DNA of 39,384 bases from Candidatus Kuenenia stuttgartensis (GCA_945865635.1 CAMBEP010000046.1:1-39384), one strand, 5' to 3'. Counted from the stretch's first letter, positions 1-7,961 are shown. Translations and numbers: made by a program. Notes: generated by a model not told the origin, from the sequence alone.

Positions 1-81
1 GTCCGCCTGTCGTTCGATTTCTCAGTCAATCGATCATCGTGCGCGCACGACCCATAAACCTGGCTGATTGGAAATAAAAAA

Positions 82-401
82 ACGCCGAGCCCCCTGATCG
101 CGCGAGCCACGTCAGGGGACGTGGCCTACATTGGCATATTCAAACGAAAACACCGGAAATGTCGGCCCGATGCCCTCATCGGGCGCGCACTACAAATAAT
201 CCACGATAATCCGAATTCATTAAAAAAAACGCCTGGCCACCTGATCGCGCGTGCCACGTCAGGGGACGTGGCCTACATTGGCATATTCAAACGAAATCAC
301 CGGAATTGTCGGCCCGATGCCCTCATCGGGCGCGCACTACAAATAAAATCCGACAATCCGAATTCATTTAAAAAACGCCTGGCCCCCTGATCGCGCGTGC
401 C
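82..401. repeat. ~147-bp tandem repeat, two copies plus a partial third
   Basis: Copies run about 82-228, 229-374 and 375-401, with period 147 then 146. Each full unit holds two hairpins with 4-nt loops: CCACGTC-AGGG-GACGTGG (107-124 and 254-271) and GCCCGATG-CCCT-CATCGGGC (165-184 and 312-331). Each unit starts with an A-run followed by ACGCC. The unit can be read through in one plus frame, but that reading is only the repeat translated. A reverse-complement copy lies at 38860-38963. I see no flanking gene that would make this a mobile element. Confidence 0.9.
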
Positions 402-621
402 CGGTCGGGATTGCATTTAAGGCTGTCGCGGTGCCTGAGCCATCAAGTAAAATTTATATTGGGAATTGCAACTCTGATCATGGCTGTGATTGCATGTCGG
501 CAGTGAATTTGGTTTGAAAAAACGCTGGGCCGAATGTCAAATTCATGTTCAGTGGGTTTGGAGCAATAAGGCGCCAAGGCGAGAGGGTGTGGGGAGTGGG
601 CAGGAGAATGGATTTTTGGGA
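402..621. other. intergenic, nothing recognised
   Basis: Between the tandem repeat and the 3' end of the APS kinase gene I see no gene and no clear terminator. The word AAAAAACGCTGGGCC at 517-531 resembles the start of the tandem repeat unit and recurs on the minus strand near 17908-17921, so it may be a degenerate repeat remnant. Confidence 0.4.
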
Positions 622-2253
622 TTAGTCCTGGATATAGCCGAGTTGCTTGAGTTTGGCGACGATTTGTACGACGCATTGGTCGACGGTGATCCGGGAGGTG
701 TCGAGAGTGACTTCGGGGTTGAGAGGGGCTTCGTAGGGGTCGTCGACGCCTGTAAAGCCGATGCTTTTACCCTCGGCAAATGCGGCACGGGCTTTGGCGT
801 AAAGGCCTTTGACGTCGCGGGTTTCGCAGACTTCGATGGGAGTGTTGCAGAAGACTTCCACGAAGTTGCCATGGGAGGACTTGCGGGCATTTTCGCGAGG
901 GGCTCGGTAGGGGCTGATGACGGAGCAGATTGTGGTTCCGCCCTGAGCGGCCAGGAGGCCGGCGACATAACCAACGCGATGGATATTGGTGTCGCGGTCG
1001 TCTTTGGAGAAGCTAAGGCCTTTAGAGAGGTGGGTGCGAATTTCGTCGCCGTCGAGGAAGGCGACGTTTCGGCCGTATTCGGCCAGTCGCTCGACCAGGG
1101 CATGGGCGATGGTGGATTTGCCTGACCCGGATAGGCCTGTAAACCAGATGGTCAGGCCCTGCCTGTTTTTGGGCGGGCAGGAATCAGCCAGGATGGAGGC
1201 CACGGCCGGGCGGGTGAACCAGGCTGGCAGGGGGATGCCCTTGGCCAGGTATTGGTCGCGCATGTGGGAGTCGGAGATTTCGGCGGTCTTGGTCGAGGCC
1301 GGGATTTCGTCGAGTGCGGCGTATTGGTTGGAATCAGGCAGATAGACGATCTGCTTGAAGTCGATCAGTCCGACGCCGATTTCGTTGGCATGTTGAGTGA
1401 TGGCGTTTTTGTCATCGGTGGGGCCGAGGATCAGGTCGGTGCAGCCGTAGTTGCGGCGTACGATGGCTTGCAGGATTGAGTCTCGCGGGCCGGCCCAGCG
1501 CATGGCCAGAGGGAGTAGTGAGAGGACGACTTCGCCGGGAGTGTAGGCAGTTTCAACCAAGGCCTTATAGCATCGAATGCGGGTGTAATGGTCCAGGTCG
1601 CCGGGTTTTGCGGGGCCTACGACGGGGTGGATCAGGAGTCCTCCGCCAATTTGACTCGCGGCACGTCTGGTGAGTTCTTCTTCGGCGCGGTGTAGGGGTT
1701 TGTCGGTTTGGAAGGCGACGATTTTTGACCAGCCCAGGGCATGGAATCGAGCGCGTAATTGGGCAGGGGTGTGGCGTAGGTCGACGAAGTCGTAGTGGGG
1801 CGGGATGCGTATGACTTCGAGCCTGCCCGAGGCATAATGGCCTGAGCTGCCATTGAGGTAAGCGACGGCCGGGTGGCTGGCGTCGTTGGTGCCGTAAGCC
1901 AGCCTGGCTTCGAGGGCTTTATCGATGGCGTAGATTTCATCGACATGGAGCAGGCCGACGAGGTTGCCATAGATGTCGCGCAGGGCGAGAGGTTTGCCCA
2001 CTTGGGCCCCCTTGGCGGGATCGACACTGAGGGTGACGGGCAGGGGCCATAAGGTGCCATCGGCCAGGCGCATTTGCTTGACCACGTTTTCGTAATCAGT
2101 TTGCCCCATGAAGGTTTTGAGGGGCGAGAAGCCGCCGCCGGCGAGTAATTCGAGGTCGCAGAGGCTGCGCTGGTCGAGCGTCAGGCTGATGTAGTCTTTG
2201 GAGGCGGCCTTGATTTGATTGGCGCGGGCTTCGGAAACGATCAGGTCGACCAA
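622..2253 (-). CDS. cysC: two-domain APS kinase with a degenerate ATP-sulfurylase domain (annotated type: Sat/CysC)
   Basis: A 543-residue fusion. Residues about 1-355 have the ATP-sulfurylase fold and 365-543 are APS kinase, which phosphorylates adenylylsulfate to PAPS. The kinase part is intact: P-loop GLSGSGKST (373-381), DGD (401-403), ISPYR, and FTGVDDPYE. The sulfurylase part is not. The usual QTRNPxHRAH motif reads QTDKPLHRAE (182-191), the GRDHAGPG loop is replaced by GPTDDKN (277-283) with about 14 residues missing, and the later SGT reads SDS (327-329). From memory, the Thiobacillus denitrificans protein Tbd_0210 (544 residues) has the same build and has APS kinase but no sulfurylase activity. 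It is the last gene of a minus-strand operon with cysH and rrf2. The TTG start at 2253 is uncertain: homology continues upstream and an ATT at 2295 has a better ribosome site. Confidence 0.9.
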   Translation of the reverse strand: MVDLIVSEARANQIKAASKDYISLTLDQRSLCDLELLAGGGFSPLKTFMGQTDYENVVKQMRLADGTLWPLPVTLSVDPAKGAQVGKPLALRDIYGNLVGLLHVDEIYAIDKALEARLAYGTNDASHPAVAYLNGSSGHYASGRLEVIRIPPHYDFVDLRHTPAQLRARFHALGWSKIVAFQTDKPLHRAEEELTRRAASQIGGGLLIHPVVGPAKPGDLDHYTRIRCYKALVETAYTPGEVVLSLLPLAMRWAGPRDSILQAIVRRNYGCTDLILGPTDDKNAITQHANEIGVGLIDFKQIVYLPDSNQYAALDEIPASTKTAEISDSHMRDQYLAKGIPLPAWFTRPAVASILADSCPPKNRQGLTIWFTGLSGSGKSTIAHALVERLAEYGRNVAFLDGDEIRTHLSKGLSFSKDDRDTNIHRVGYVAGLLAAQGGTTICSVISPYRAPRENARKSSHGNFVEVFCNTPIEVCETRDVKGLYAKARAAFAEGKSIGFTGVDDPYEAPLNPEVTLDTSRITVDQCVVQIVAKLKQLGYIQD

Positions 2254-2386
2254 GGCACCGCCATAGGGCGTATTGAGCTTTGATTCGTAAGAAATGGCTG
2301 GAATTCCTTGAAAACCCTATTTTGCAGAGAGAGAAAAGTGCGCTGGGTATGGACAAAGCCTGGCGCAGTTTAAATCGATTCGTGAA

Positions 2387-2797
2387 TCATATGGTCCAAT
2401 CGCGAGTGGCGTCCTCAAAGGCCAGATTTGCAATGGAGGTGCCTGTGAGGACGGCCTGCTCGGCTTCACGGAGTCTGGCCCAGACTGTGGCCAGGGCGCG
2501 TGCCGAGGGGCCTTCGCGGTCGCGCAGGATGGCCTCGGGGCCATCAATTGCCGTGAGGATATCGGCCAGGGCTATTCCTTCCGCCGGCTTGGCCAGAAGA
2601 TATCCGCCCATCGACCCGCGAACGCTTGAAACCAGGCCTGCACCTTTAAGCTGCAAAAGGATTTGCACCAGATATCGTTCTGGAATCTTGTGAAATTCTG
2701 CGATTTCGTGAATTCGTGCCGGAGAGTCGTTAGGCGCGCGTTTGGCCAGCTCAATCATCGCCAGGCAGGCATACTCGGCTTTGGCAGATAGTTTCAT
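2387..2797 (-). CDS. Rrf2-family transcriptional regulator
   Basis: 136 residues with the typical Rrf2 opening MKLSAKAEYACLAMIELA, a winged helix-turn-helix (IPERYLVQILLQLKGAGLVSS) and the wing RGSMGGYLLAKP. It has one cysteine only (residue 11) and lacks the three-cysteine cluster of IscR and NsrR, so an Fe-S cofactor is unlikely. This resembles CymR-type regulators of sulfur metabolism. It sits between cysH (30 bp upstream) and the APS kinase gene (133 bp downstream), all on the minus strand, so local or autoregulatory control of sulfate assimilation is a fair inference. The ligand and operator are not shown by the sequence. An imperfect inverted repeat over the cysH promoter is a candidate site. 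Confidence 0.9.
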   Translation of the reverse strand: MKLSAKAEYACLAMIELAKRAPNDSPARIHEIAEFHKIPERYLVQILLQLKGAGLVSSVRGSMGGYLLAKPAEGIALADILTAIDGPEAILRDREGPSARALATVWARLREAEQAVLTGTSIANLAFEDATRDWTI

Positions 2798-2827
2798 TGG
2801 AAGTGCAAATGCCCTATTGATAGGCGT

Positions 2828-3538
2828 TTAAAGGCTGCTGCTGTCGAAGGAATGGAGCCCGCATTCGGTCTTGGCCTTGCCTGCCCATCGGCCCGCGCGA
2901 TCGTCCTCGCCGCTGGCAACCGCTTTTGTGCAAGGCCAGCAACCAATCGACGGGTAGCCGACATCGTGCAGAGGGTTGTATGGTACGTTGTGCTGAACAA
3001 TGTATGTCCAGACATCTTTCTTGGTCCAGTCCAGCAACGGGTTGATTTTTACAAGGCCAAACTTCTTGTCCCAACCGATTTTAGGCGTGTTCGACCGATC
3101 GTTGGTCTGGTCGCCACGGATGGCGGAAATCCAGGCGTTCCACCCCGCGATGGCACGTCTCAGGGGCAAGATCTTGCGGTCGTGGCAGCAGCGGTCCGGG
3201 TGTGTTTCGTAGAGTGGTCCGCCATGAATCGACTCATATTGCTCTACCGTCGTATCTGGCCTGACCATCTCGACTTCCATACCATACTTGGCCGCTATTC
3301 GATCTCGCAGTTCGAGCGTTTCCTTGAATTGGTAGCCTGTGTCCAAGTTAAAAATCCGCACTTTGGGCTCGATCTCGGAAAGCATATGGATGATTGCACA
3401 TCCCTCTGCCCCAAATGCTGTGGCCATTGTGAGCTTTGGGTAAAACCGATCCACGGCCCAGCGCAGAACCTCTTGCGGGCTGACTCCAGCCAGTGTCTCA
3501 TTGATCTCGGCCAGGTCTTCCGGCGGTTGGGCTGACAT
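2828..3538 (-). CDS. cysH: adenylylsulfate (APS) / PAPS reductase
   Basis: 236 residues, the normal size for the family. It reduces activated sulfate to sulfite with thioredoxin. The PP-loop N-type fold is seen in MATAFGAEGCAIIHML and FNLDTGYQF. The cysteines CC (117-118) and CxxC (200/203) are the four ligands of the [4Fe-4S] cluster found in APS-using and dual-specificity reductases and absent in E. coli PAPS reductase. The C-terminal ECGLH (Cys226) carries the catalytic cysteine. It is the first gene of the minus-strand operon with rrf2 and the APS kinase. ATG start at 3538 without a strong ribosome site. Family assignment is firm; preference for APS over PAPS is inferred from the cysteine pattern. 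Confidence 0.95.
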   Translation of the reverse strand: MSAQPPEDLAEINETLAGVSPQEVLRWAVDRFYPKLTMATAFGAEGCAIIHMLSEIEPKVRIFNLDTGYQFKETLELRDRIAAKYGMEVEMVRPDTTVEQYESIHGGPLYETHPDRCCHDRKILPLRRAIAGWNAWISAIRGDQTNDRSNTPKIGWDKKFGLVKINPLLDWTKKDVWTYIVQHNVPYNPLHDVGYPSIGCWPCTKAVASGEDDRAGRWAGKAKTECGLHSFDSSSL

Positions 3539-3622
3539 GGCTTGTTCTCAGTCAAAGTCGCGATGATTGGGGCAAGCCATTATGGCATCAACCCAACTTT
3601 CTTCGTAGGTTTACCACATGGA

Positions 3623-3651
3623 ATGTTAACAATTTACAGCATGATTATCAA
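3623..3651 (-). promoter_or_regulatory. putative cysH promoter with an overlapping inverted repeat
   Basis: Read on the minus strand: TTGATA (3651-3646), a 17-bp spacer, TAACAT (3628-3623), about 85 bp upstream of cysH. An imperfect inverted repeat, GTTGATAA-N12-TTGTTAAC (6 of 8 arm positions match), spans both boxes and could be an Rrf2 operator. The boxes match consensus at 5/6 and 4/6. Confidence 0.45.
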
Positions 3652-3882
3652 CTATGGTTTTTGTGGAAGTTCTGTGCCGTTGCTGGCAATTTCTGTCGTA
3701 GCTTGAAGAAAAAAAATGGTTGTTTATCAGCCTTGCGTCGCTTTCGTGATGGCGAGTGCCTTTCAGGCAGGCCTTGAGAACGGTTTTTCCGGATTGGGTA
3801 ATTCATGACCTGCAAACGGCTTTGAATCTCTTTTTTTGTATGATTCCCGAACGAATTCAAGTCGAAAACCCGATTCTGCGAC

Positions 3883-3911
3883 TTTACGAATCCAAAATGT
3901 TTAGCAATAAT
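3883..3911 (+). promoter_or_regulatory. putative promoter of the first DUF1501 gene
   Basis: TTTACG (3883-3888), 17-bp spacer, AATAAT (3906-3911), about 70 bp upstream of the ATG at 3982. The boxes match the sigma-70 consensus at 4/6 and 5/6. Confidence 0.4.
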
Positions 3912-3981
3912 AGAACAGATGGACGACTAAGTACATGCCGTGTGCATGGTTGGATTCTCGAAATCAATCAGGAGAATATTG

Positions 3982-5361
3982 ATGAGTGATTGGAATGTCG
4001 GCCAGAATTGGCATGATCTTGCCACTCGTCGAAGGTTTCTCCAGGTCGGGAGTTCTGGCTTGGTTGGTGTCGGTCTACCGGGACTGCTTGCGGGGCGTCG
4101 GGCGACCGCGGCTGGCAAGTCGGATGGTCGGGCCAAGTCGGTGATTGTCATACTTTTGAGTGGTGGTTTGGGGCAACAGGATTCATTTGACATGAAGCCC
4201 GACGCCCCTGAGGCGATTCGGGGCGAATTCCGGCCAATCTCTTCAAATGTTCCCGGAATCAATATTTGCGAACATTTTACCGGGCTGGCGGCCAGGGCCG
4301 ACAAGCTGGCGTTTGTGCGGTCCATGGCGCACCCTGAAGGCAATCATCTGGTGGCCGTTCACCGGGTTTTAACGGGCCACCCTTCTGCTCCGCGTGGTGC
4401 AACTGACCTGGATCGGGTGGCATCTCGCGATGACTTTCCGTGTTATGCTGCGGTTGTCGATCATCAGAGGCCGCGCAGGAATGGGGTTCCGAACGGTGTG
4501 GCATTGCCTTTGAGGCTTGTGGAAGGCCCCTTGACCTGGCCTGGGCAGGATGGTGGGTTTCTTGGCCCGCGGCATGACCCATGGCAACTTCGGCTTGACC
4601 CAAACCGTCCAGAATCGCGTGACGACACACTGGCTTTGCCAGATGGGCTTGATGTGGCACGCCTGCATCAGCGACGTCACTTGCTTGGCCAGACATCGCA
4701 AGTCACTTCCAGCGATGCATTTGTAGATCAACAGGATGCGGCACTGGCCTTATTGGGCAATGATCAGGTGGGCCGGGCCCTGGATCTGACCCGCGAAGAC
4801 CCGAGGCTGGTAGACCGATACGGTCACCACCTTTTTGGCAGATCTTTATTGATGGCCCGCAGGCTCGTGCAGGTGGGGGTGCCGATTGTTCAGGCCAGCA
4901 TGGGGATTGTCCAGACCTGGGACACCCATGTCGGGAATTTCCCCCGACTTAAGAACGACCTGATTCCGCCGCTTGACAGAGCGGTTTCCGCCTTGCTGGA
5001 CGATCTCAGCTCTCGGGGCATGCTTGAGGAGACTCTGGTGGTCATGTTGGGCGAGTTTGGCCGGTCGCCGCGCATTCATCCACTCAATCCGGGTGATAGC
5101 CCGGGAAGAGACCATTGGCCCGCCGTCTTTACAGCCATGTTCGCTGGCGGTGGCGTTATGGGCGGGCAAATCATTGGAAAGTCTGATAATCAGGCCGCTT
5201 ACCCTGTCACCCGTACATTCGGTCCGCCGGATCTGGCGGCCACGATTTACAATGCCCTGGGTGTCGACCCCGCCACACAACTCAGAGACCGGCTTGGCCG
5301 ACCCATGCGGCTTTGTAGTGGAGAGGTGATCTCGCCGCTTTACACAGGCTCGGCCATTTAA
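3982..5361 (+). CDS. DUF1501 domain-containing exported protein
   Basis: 459 residues. The ATG at 3982 follows AGGAG (3970-3974). The leader has a twin-arginine-like motif (TRRRFLQVG) and a Gly-rich hydrophobic stretch, so export by Tat is likely. The mature part is DUF1501: the opening strand SVIVILLSGGLGQQDSFDMK, LLMARRLVQVGVPIVQ, then LVVMLGEFGRSPRI and RDHWPAVFTAMFAGGG. The family is remotely related to sulfatases and alkaline phosphatases and abundant in planctomycetes; no biochemical role is established. Most genomes pair it with DUF1549/DUF1553 genes, but this copy stands alone. It is divergent in its middle part from the second copy at 24749. Confidence 0.9.
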   Translation: MSDWNVGQNWHDLATRRRFLQVGSSGLVGVGLPGLLAGRRATAAGKSDGRAKSVIVILLSGGLGQQDSFDMKPDAPEAIRGEFRPISSNVPGINICEHFTGLAARADKLAFVRSMAHPEGNHLVAVHRVLTGHPSAPRGATDLDRVASRDDFPCYAAVVDHQRPRRNGVPNGVALPLRLVEGPLTWPGQDGGFLGPRHDPWQLRLDPNRPESRDDTLALPDGLDVARLHQRRHLLGQTSQVTSSDAFVDQQDAALALLGNDQVGRALDLTREDPRLVDRYGHHLFGRSLLMARRLVQVGVPIVQASMGIVQTWDTHVGNFPRLKNDLIPPLDRAVSALLDDLSSRGMLEETLVVMLGEFGRSPRIHPLNPGDSPGRDHWPAVFTAMFAGGGVMGGQIIGKSDNQAAYPVTRTFGPPDLAATIYNALGVDPATQLRDRLGRPMRLCSGEVISPLYTGSAI

Positions 5362-5402
5362 GGAGCAGGCCAAGACTCCGTTCCTGATTTGGCTGAGCCT
5401 TT

Positions 5403-5438
5403 GATTTAAAGGCCAAAGGTCTGGCCAAAGATGGCCCA
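5403..5438 (+). repeat. 36-bp copy of a dispersed repeat
   Basis: Matches 39019-39054 at 33 of 36 positions (starting GATTTAAAGGCCAAAGG and ending GCCCA). The right-end copy continues into a CCCAGGGC-AAC-GCCCTGGG hairpin. Here that part is degenerate. Confidence 0.8.
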
Positions 5439-5470
5439 TGGTGCGCCAGATGGATGCGGATTGTATGGAA

Positions 5471-5499
5471 TTGCTGACGGTTTTAAGCCAATGTATAGT
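5471..5499 (+). promoter_or_regulatory. putative promoter of the small membrane protein gene
   Basis: TTGCTG (5471-5476), 17-bp spacer, TATAGT (5494-5499), 55 bp before the ATG at 5554. The -10 box is 5/6, the -35 box only 3/6. Confidence 0.35.
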
Positions 5500-5553
5500 A
5501 TCATCAAACGTATCTTCAGCAGAGCGTTCCGGTTAGAATAAAGGTTCGGGCCC

Positions 5554-6102
5554 ATGGCGATGTTTCCGCAAAAAGACGACATTAATGTGAGTAGTGTTGA
5601 GAATCAGGCCGTGAACCGATCGCCACCGACCGTTCTTCCGGTTCACGATGAGCCGATTAAGTCCTGTGTGCCTTGGTTTTGTTTGATATTCATGCTGAAT
5701 TTACCATTTTCATTCTCTATGGGAATGATGGTGAACGCGCATCAAAACACCTTGATCATGCTGATTGGTTGCGCCATTCTTCTGGCGATTGGCTGTTTTA
5801 TTGGTAAACGAAGACAACGCATCGCGGTTTCGCTCACAGTGGGCGGGCTGATCGTGGCACCCACACAATTTGCTCCTTTTCTCCAGGTGATGGTTGGCCT
5901 TGTGGTCGTTGAGGGTTTTGGGGTCGCAACCGGGCTTGTCGAATCCGACGAGTATGGAGCGGCCATTCATAATGGCATCAGCCCTTGGGCATGCCTGATC
6001 TTCACCTTGCTCACCGGCCTGATCTTGATGGGCATTGCTTTGATTCTCGGCGAAGTGATCCGGCTCCTCTTCTTTTATAAAAAAAATTCGAAGACATTCT
6101 AA
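5554..6102 (+). CDS. hypothetical four-helix membrane protein
   Basis: 182 residues, not recognised. A ~30-residue polar N-terminus is followed by about four hydrophobic segments: CLIFMLNLPFSFSMGMMV, TLIMLIGCAILLAIGCFIG, a longer one around LQVMVGLVVVEGFGVATG, and CLIFTLLTGLILMGIALILG. A basic KKRR-type connection (GKRRQR) follows the second helix. AAGG at 5541 gives a ribosome site 9 bp before the ATG. It is downstream of the DUF1501 gene but 192 bp away with its own possible promoter, so co-transcription is doubtful. The IS remnant begins 54 bp after its stop. No function is proposed. Confidence 0.65.
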   Translation: MAMFPQKDDINVSSVENQAVNRSPPTVLPVHDEPIKSCVPWFCLIFMLNLPFSFSMGMMVNAHQNTLIMLIGCAILLAIGCFIGKRRQRIAVSLTVGGLIVAPTQFAPFLQVMVGLVVVEGFGVATGLVESDEYGAAIHNGISPWACLIFTLLTGLILMGIALILGEVIRLLFFYKKNSKTF

Positions 6103-6155
6103 ATAAATTAGTTACGGCGATTTTCCCAGTAGCCGACCGCTATTTTTTAAGTTTG

Positions 6156-7226
6156 TAGGAGTTACGCAAAAGCCTCGCATTGAAACGCTGGTTTGCTCCG
6201 GTATTTCCGCACCGCATCGCGGACAATCGATCGTTTTAATTCGTATTGGCTGACACCAGTCCGGAAGAACTTCCAAGTGAGCCGAACCAAGGCACGAAAC
6301 GCGAGGCCAATGTGGTTCTTTTGCGATCGCCATGTGCGCAATTGGCAGGGTTCCACGTTGCACGTTTGCTCCAATATCCGGTGGTAATCCTCCACCGCCC
6401 AACTCCGCTCAGCCAGCGTTAAACGCTGCAATTCGTCCATCTTAAGGTCGTTGGTCGCCCAATACCCAATTTTCACCGTCTTTGGCGACAATCTTGAAGA
6501 TTTTGATCAACCCGAAACCCTTGAGATGAATGATGGTTCCCTCGGCTGAATGCTCGATCTGGCTGACTTGCTTAGGGCCACTCCGATCCGTTGAAACTTT
6601 CCGGTTCGCCTTTAACCGGTTCAGAAAAATCCAGCCATGGGCACGAACCCGCTTCAGATTCTCCAGGCTTGAATACCAACTGTCGAACAACACCGATTCA
6701 GGCGTAAAGCCCCTTTGTTTGGCCTTGTCCAGCATCTCCTGAAAATGGTCGTTCTTGGTTTTCTGGTCTACCGCCATGTCGTAAACCCTTTAATCCATTG
6801 GCATCATGAATTCGCCATCGGTCCAAATCATGCGGATCAGGTTAATACCTTTGACCACGGCGTGATGCTTGCCCGACCAGTGATGCGTAACCGGCTTGAT
6901 ATTCTGGGAATAAGGCTTGTCGAGCGTGGTTTGTCGATCACGAGAACGCCATGTTGCTTGTGAATCAGTGGTTCAACCTCCTGATACAAAGTTTCCGGAT
7001 CGGGCTCCAGGCGATGCAACAGGCGGGTGTAAGAATCGTGAGCCGCAGGCAAACCCCGACGCGGATCGCTGCGTGAAGCCTCGCAGCAACTGACAGCGAC
7101 GGGGCTGGCGATCAGAAAGTCGATGTACGGGATTTCATGGCACTTGGGCTTTCGCACAGCCTGATAATATGGGCAAATCAGGCAAAGCGTAATACGTTCA
7201 TTCGTACACTAATCGCGTAATTCCTA
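6156..7226 (-). mobile_element. degenerate IS4/IS701-like insertion sequence
   Basis: The ends are imperfect inverted repeats: TAGGAGTTACGC (6156-6167) and the complement of TAGGAATTACGC (7215-7226), 11 of 12 matching. The element is about 1071 bp and its only gene is a broken transposase on the minus strand whose stop codon lies within the left end. I see no target-site duplication (flanks GTTTG and AGATG), which fits an old insertion or later damage. Confidence 0.8.
6162..7157 (-). pseudogene. IS4/IS701-family DDE transposase, inactivated
   Basis: The protein is spread over three frames. Frame one (7157 to about 6935) carries YIDFLIASPVAVSCCEA and HGVLVID, the first catalytic Asp. A frameshift near 6935 moves to TTLDKPYSQNI...HHWSGKHHAVVKGINLI. 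A TAA at 6790-6792 interrupts this frame where the family has PMDYRVYD. The frame resumes at about 6777 with the second catalytic Asp in LFDSWYSS. A second frameshift near 6470 leads to AVEDYHR, which holds the catalytic Glu, and the C-terminus. Two frameshifts and a nonsense codon make it nonfunctional. The start is not certain. Family placement rests on recognisable motifs only. Confidence 0.85.
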
Positions 7227-7545
7227 AGATGCACAAGTCCTTATTTAATATGAACTTATGTAGAATTAATGTTTTAATCCAAGAAACTCCGGCTACCAAA
7301 ATGAGCTGGGTTTAGTTCTCTTGATGCCAAAGTATGGTTGGGCGAGCCTGCACCAAAAGCCAGAAAACTGAGGCTCACGATATCAGGAACGGATTCCTGG
7401 CAAGTTCCTTTGAGGTTTGTGACAATGTAATAGAGTGGCCTCTGGTTTGGTTGAGAGGCTTATAAAGACAAACACCGGAACCTCTTCCGATAAAAGAGGA
7501 GGTTTCGGTGCAAGTTGAATCAGACAGTCGAATAGACGAGTCGGA
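7227..7545. other. intergenic, terminator only
   Basis: 319 bp between the IS remnant and the stop of the small exported protein gene. Apart from the terminator at 7462-7510 I see no gene or repeat. The sequence next to the IS end is AT-rich. Confidence 0.5.
7462..7510 (-). terminator. intrinsic terminator of the small exported protein gene
   Basis: On the minus strand a stem of about 12 bp (CACCGAAACCTC paired with GAGGTTCCGGTG, one wobble) at 7473-7510 is followed by TTTGTCTTT. It lies 35 bp past the stop at 7546. Confidence 0.7.
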
Positions 7546-7779
7546 TCAAGGCCCGAGGCCACCGTGTGTGCGGAACGGTGTTAAGTGCGACGGTTGGTCG
7601 AGAAACCAAAATCTGTCCCAGTCCTCTTGCGCCATCCGCAAATTTTCCGAATCCACGAGTAGTTGTTCTACCCGGTGAGGCGTATATGCGGCATAGTGAG
7701 GCAAGGGCACCGGAGCGCACCCCTCGCCGATGGCGAGAACGGACAGCAACAAGGCTAGTACCGCGGTTGGCTTACGCAT
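7546..7779 (-). CDS. small exported protein, possible lipoprotein
   Basis: 77 residues from the ATG at 7779, which is chosen because GGGAGGAG lies 6 bp upstream; the open frame extends further but without such a site. The N-terminus MRKPTAVLALLLSVLAIGEGC is a signal peptide ending in Cys21. The lipobox is poor (Gly at -3, Glu at -2), so lipidation is uncertain. The mature part ends in WDRFWFLDQPSHLTPFRTHG, a tight aromatic motif that I associate, from memory, with small planctomycete proteins of unknown function. It is monocistronic, with a terminator after it and 244 bp before it. Confidence 0.75.
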   Translation of the reverse strand: MRKPTAVLALLLSVLAIGEGCAPVPLPHYAAYTPHRVEQLLVDSENLRMAQEDWDRFWFLDQPSHLTPFRTHGGLGP

Positions 7780-7961
7780 AGGGCTCCTCCCAATCAGTGC
7801 ATCCTGCTTATCCCGTCGGTCTGCCCGCACTCCATTGCTGCGGTTCCGACATATTCAACTTATCGACCAGTACAACCAGAAGACTTGAACAACTTTACGG
7901 TTTTGAGGAAAGTTCCGATTAATCTGTGCGCAAAAATCTCTGTTTTTGCAGGTTCAGGCTT

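Larger units (their letters stand above)
3539..3981. other. divergent intergenic region
   Basis: 443 bp between cysH (minus) and the DUF1501 gene (plus). It holds the two predicted promoters listed separately. I see no further gene; short open frames here have no ribosome site and no family features. Confidence 0.6.

Noticed and set aside
121..390. Plus-strand frame encoding AYIGIFKR repeats
   Set aside because: It is the translation of the tandem repeat; both halves are copies and there is no ribosome site.
82..401. Possible CRISPR array
   Set aside because: The period is ~147 bp with identical sequence throughout, no short repeats with unique spacers, and no cas genes.
490..1125. Plus-strand 211-codon frame
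   Set aside because: It is antisense to the APS kinase domain, whose motifs lie on the other strand.
3648..3860. Minus-strand 70-codon frame upstream of cysH
   Set aside because: It has no ribosome site and no family features, and it overlaps both promoter candidates.
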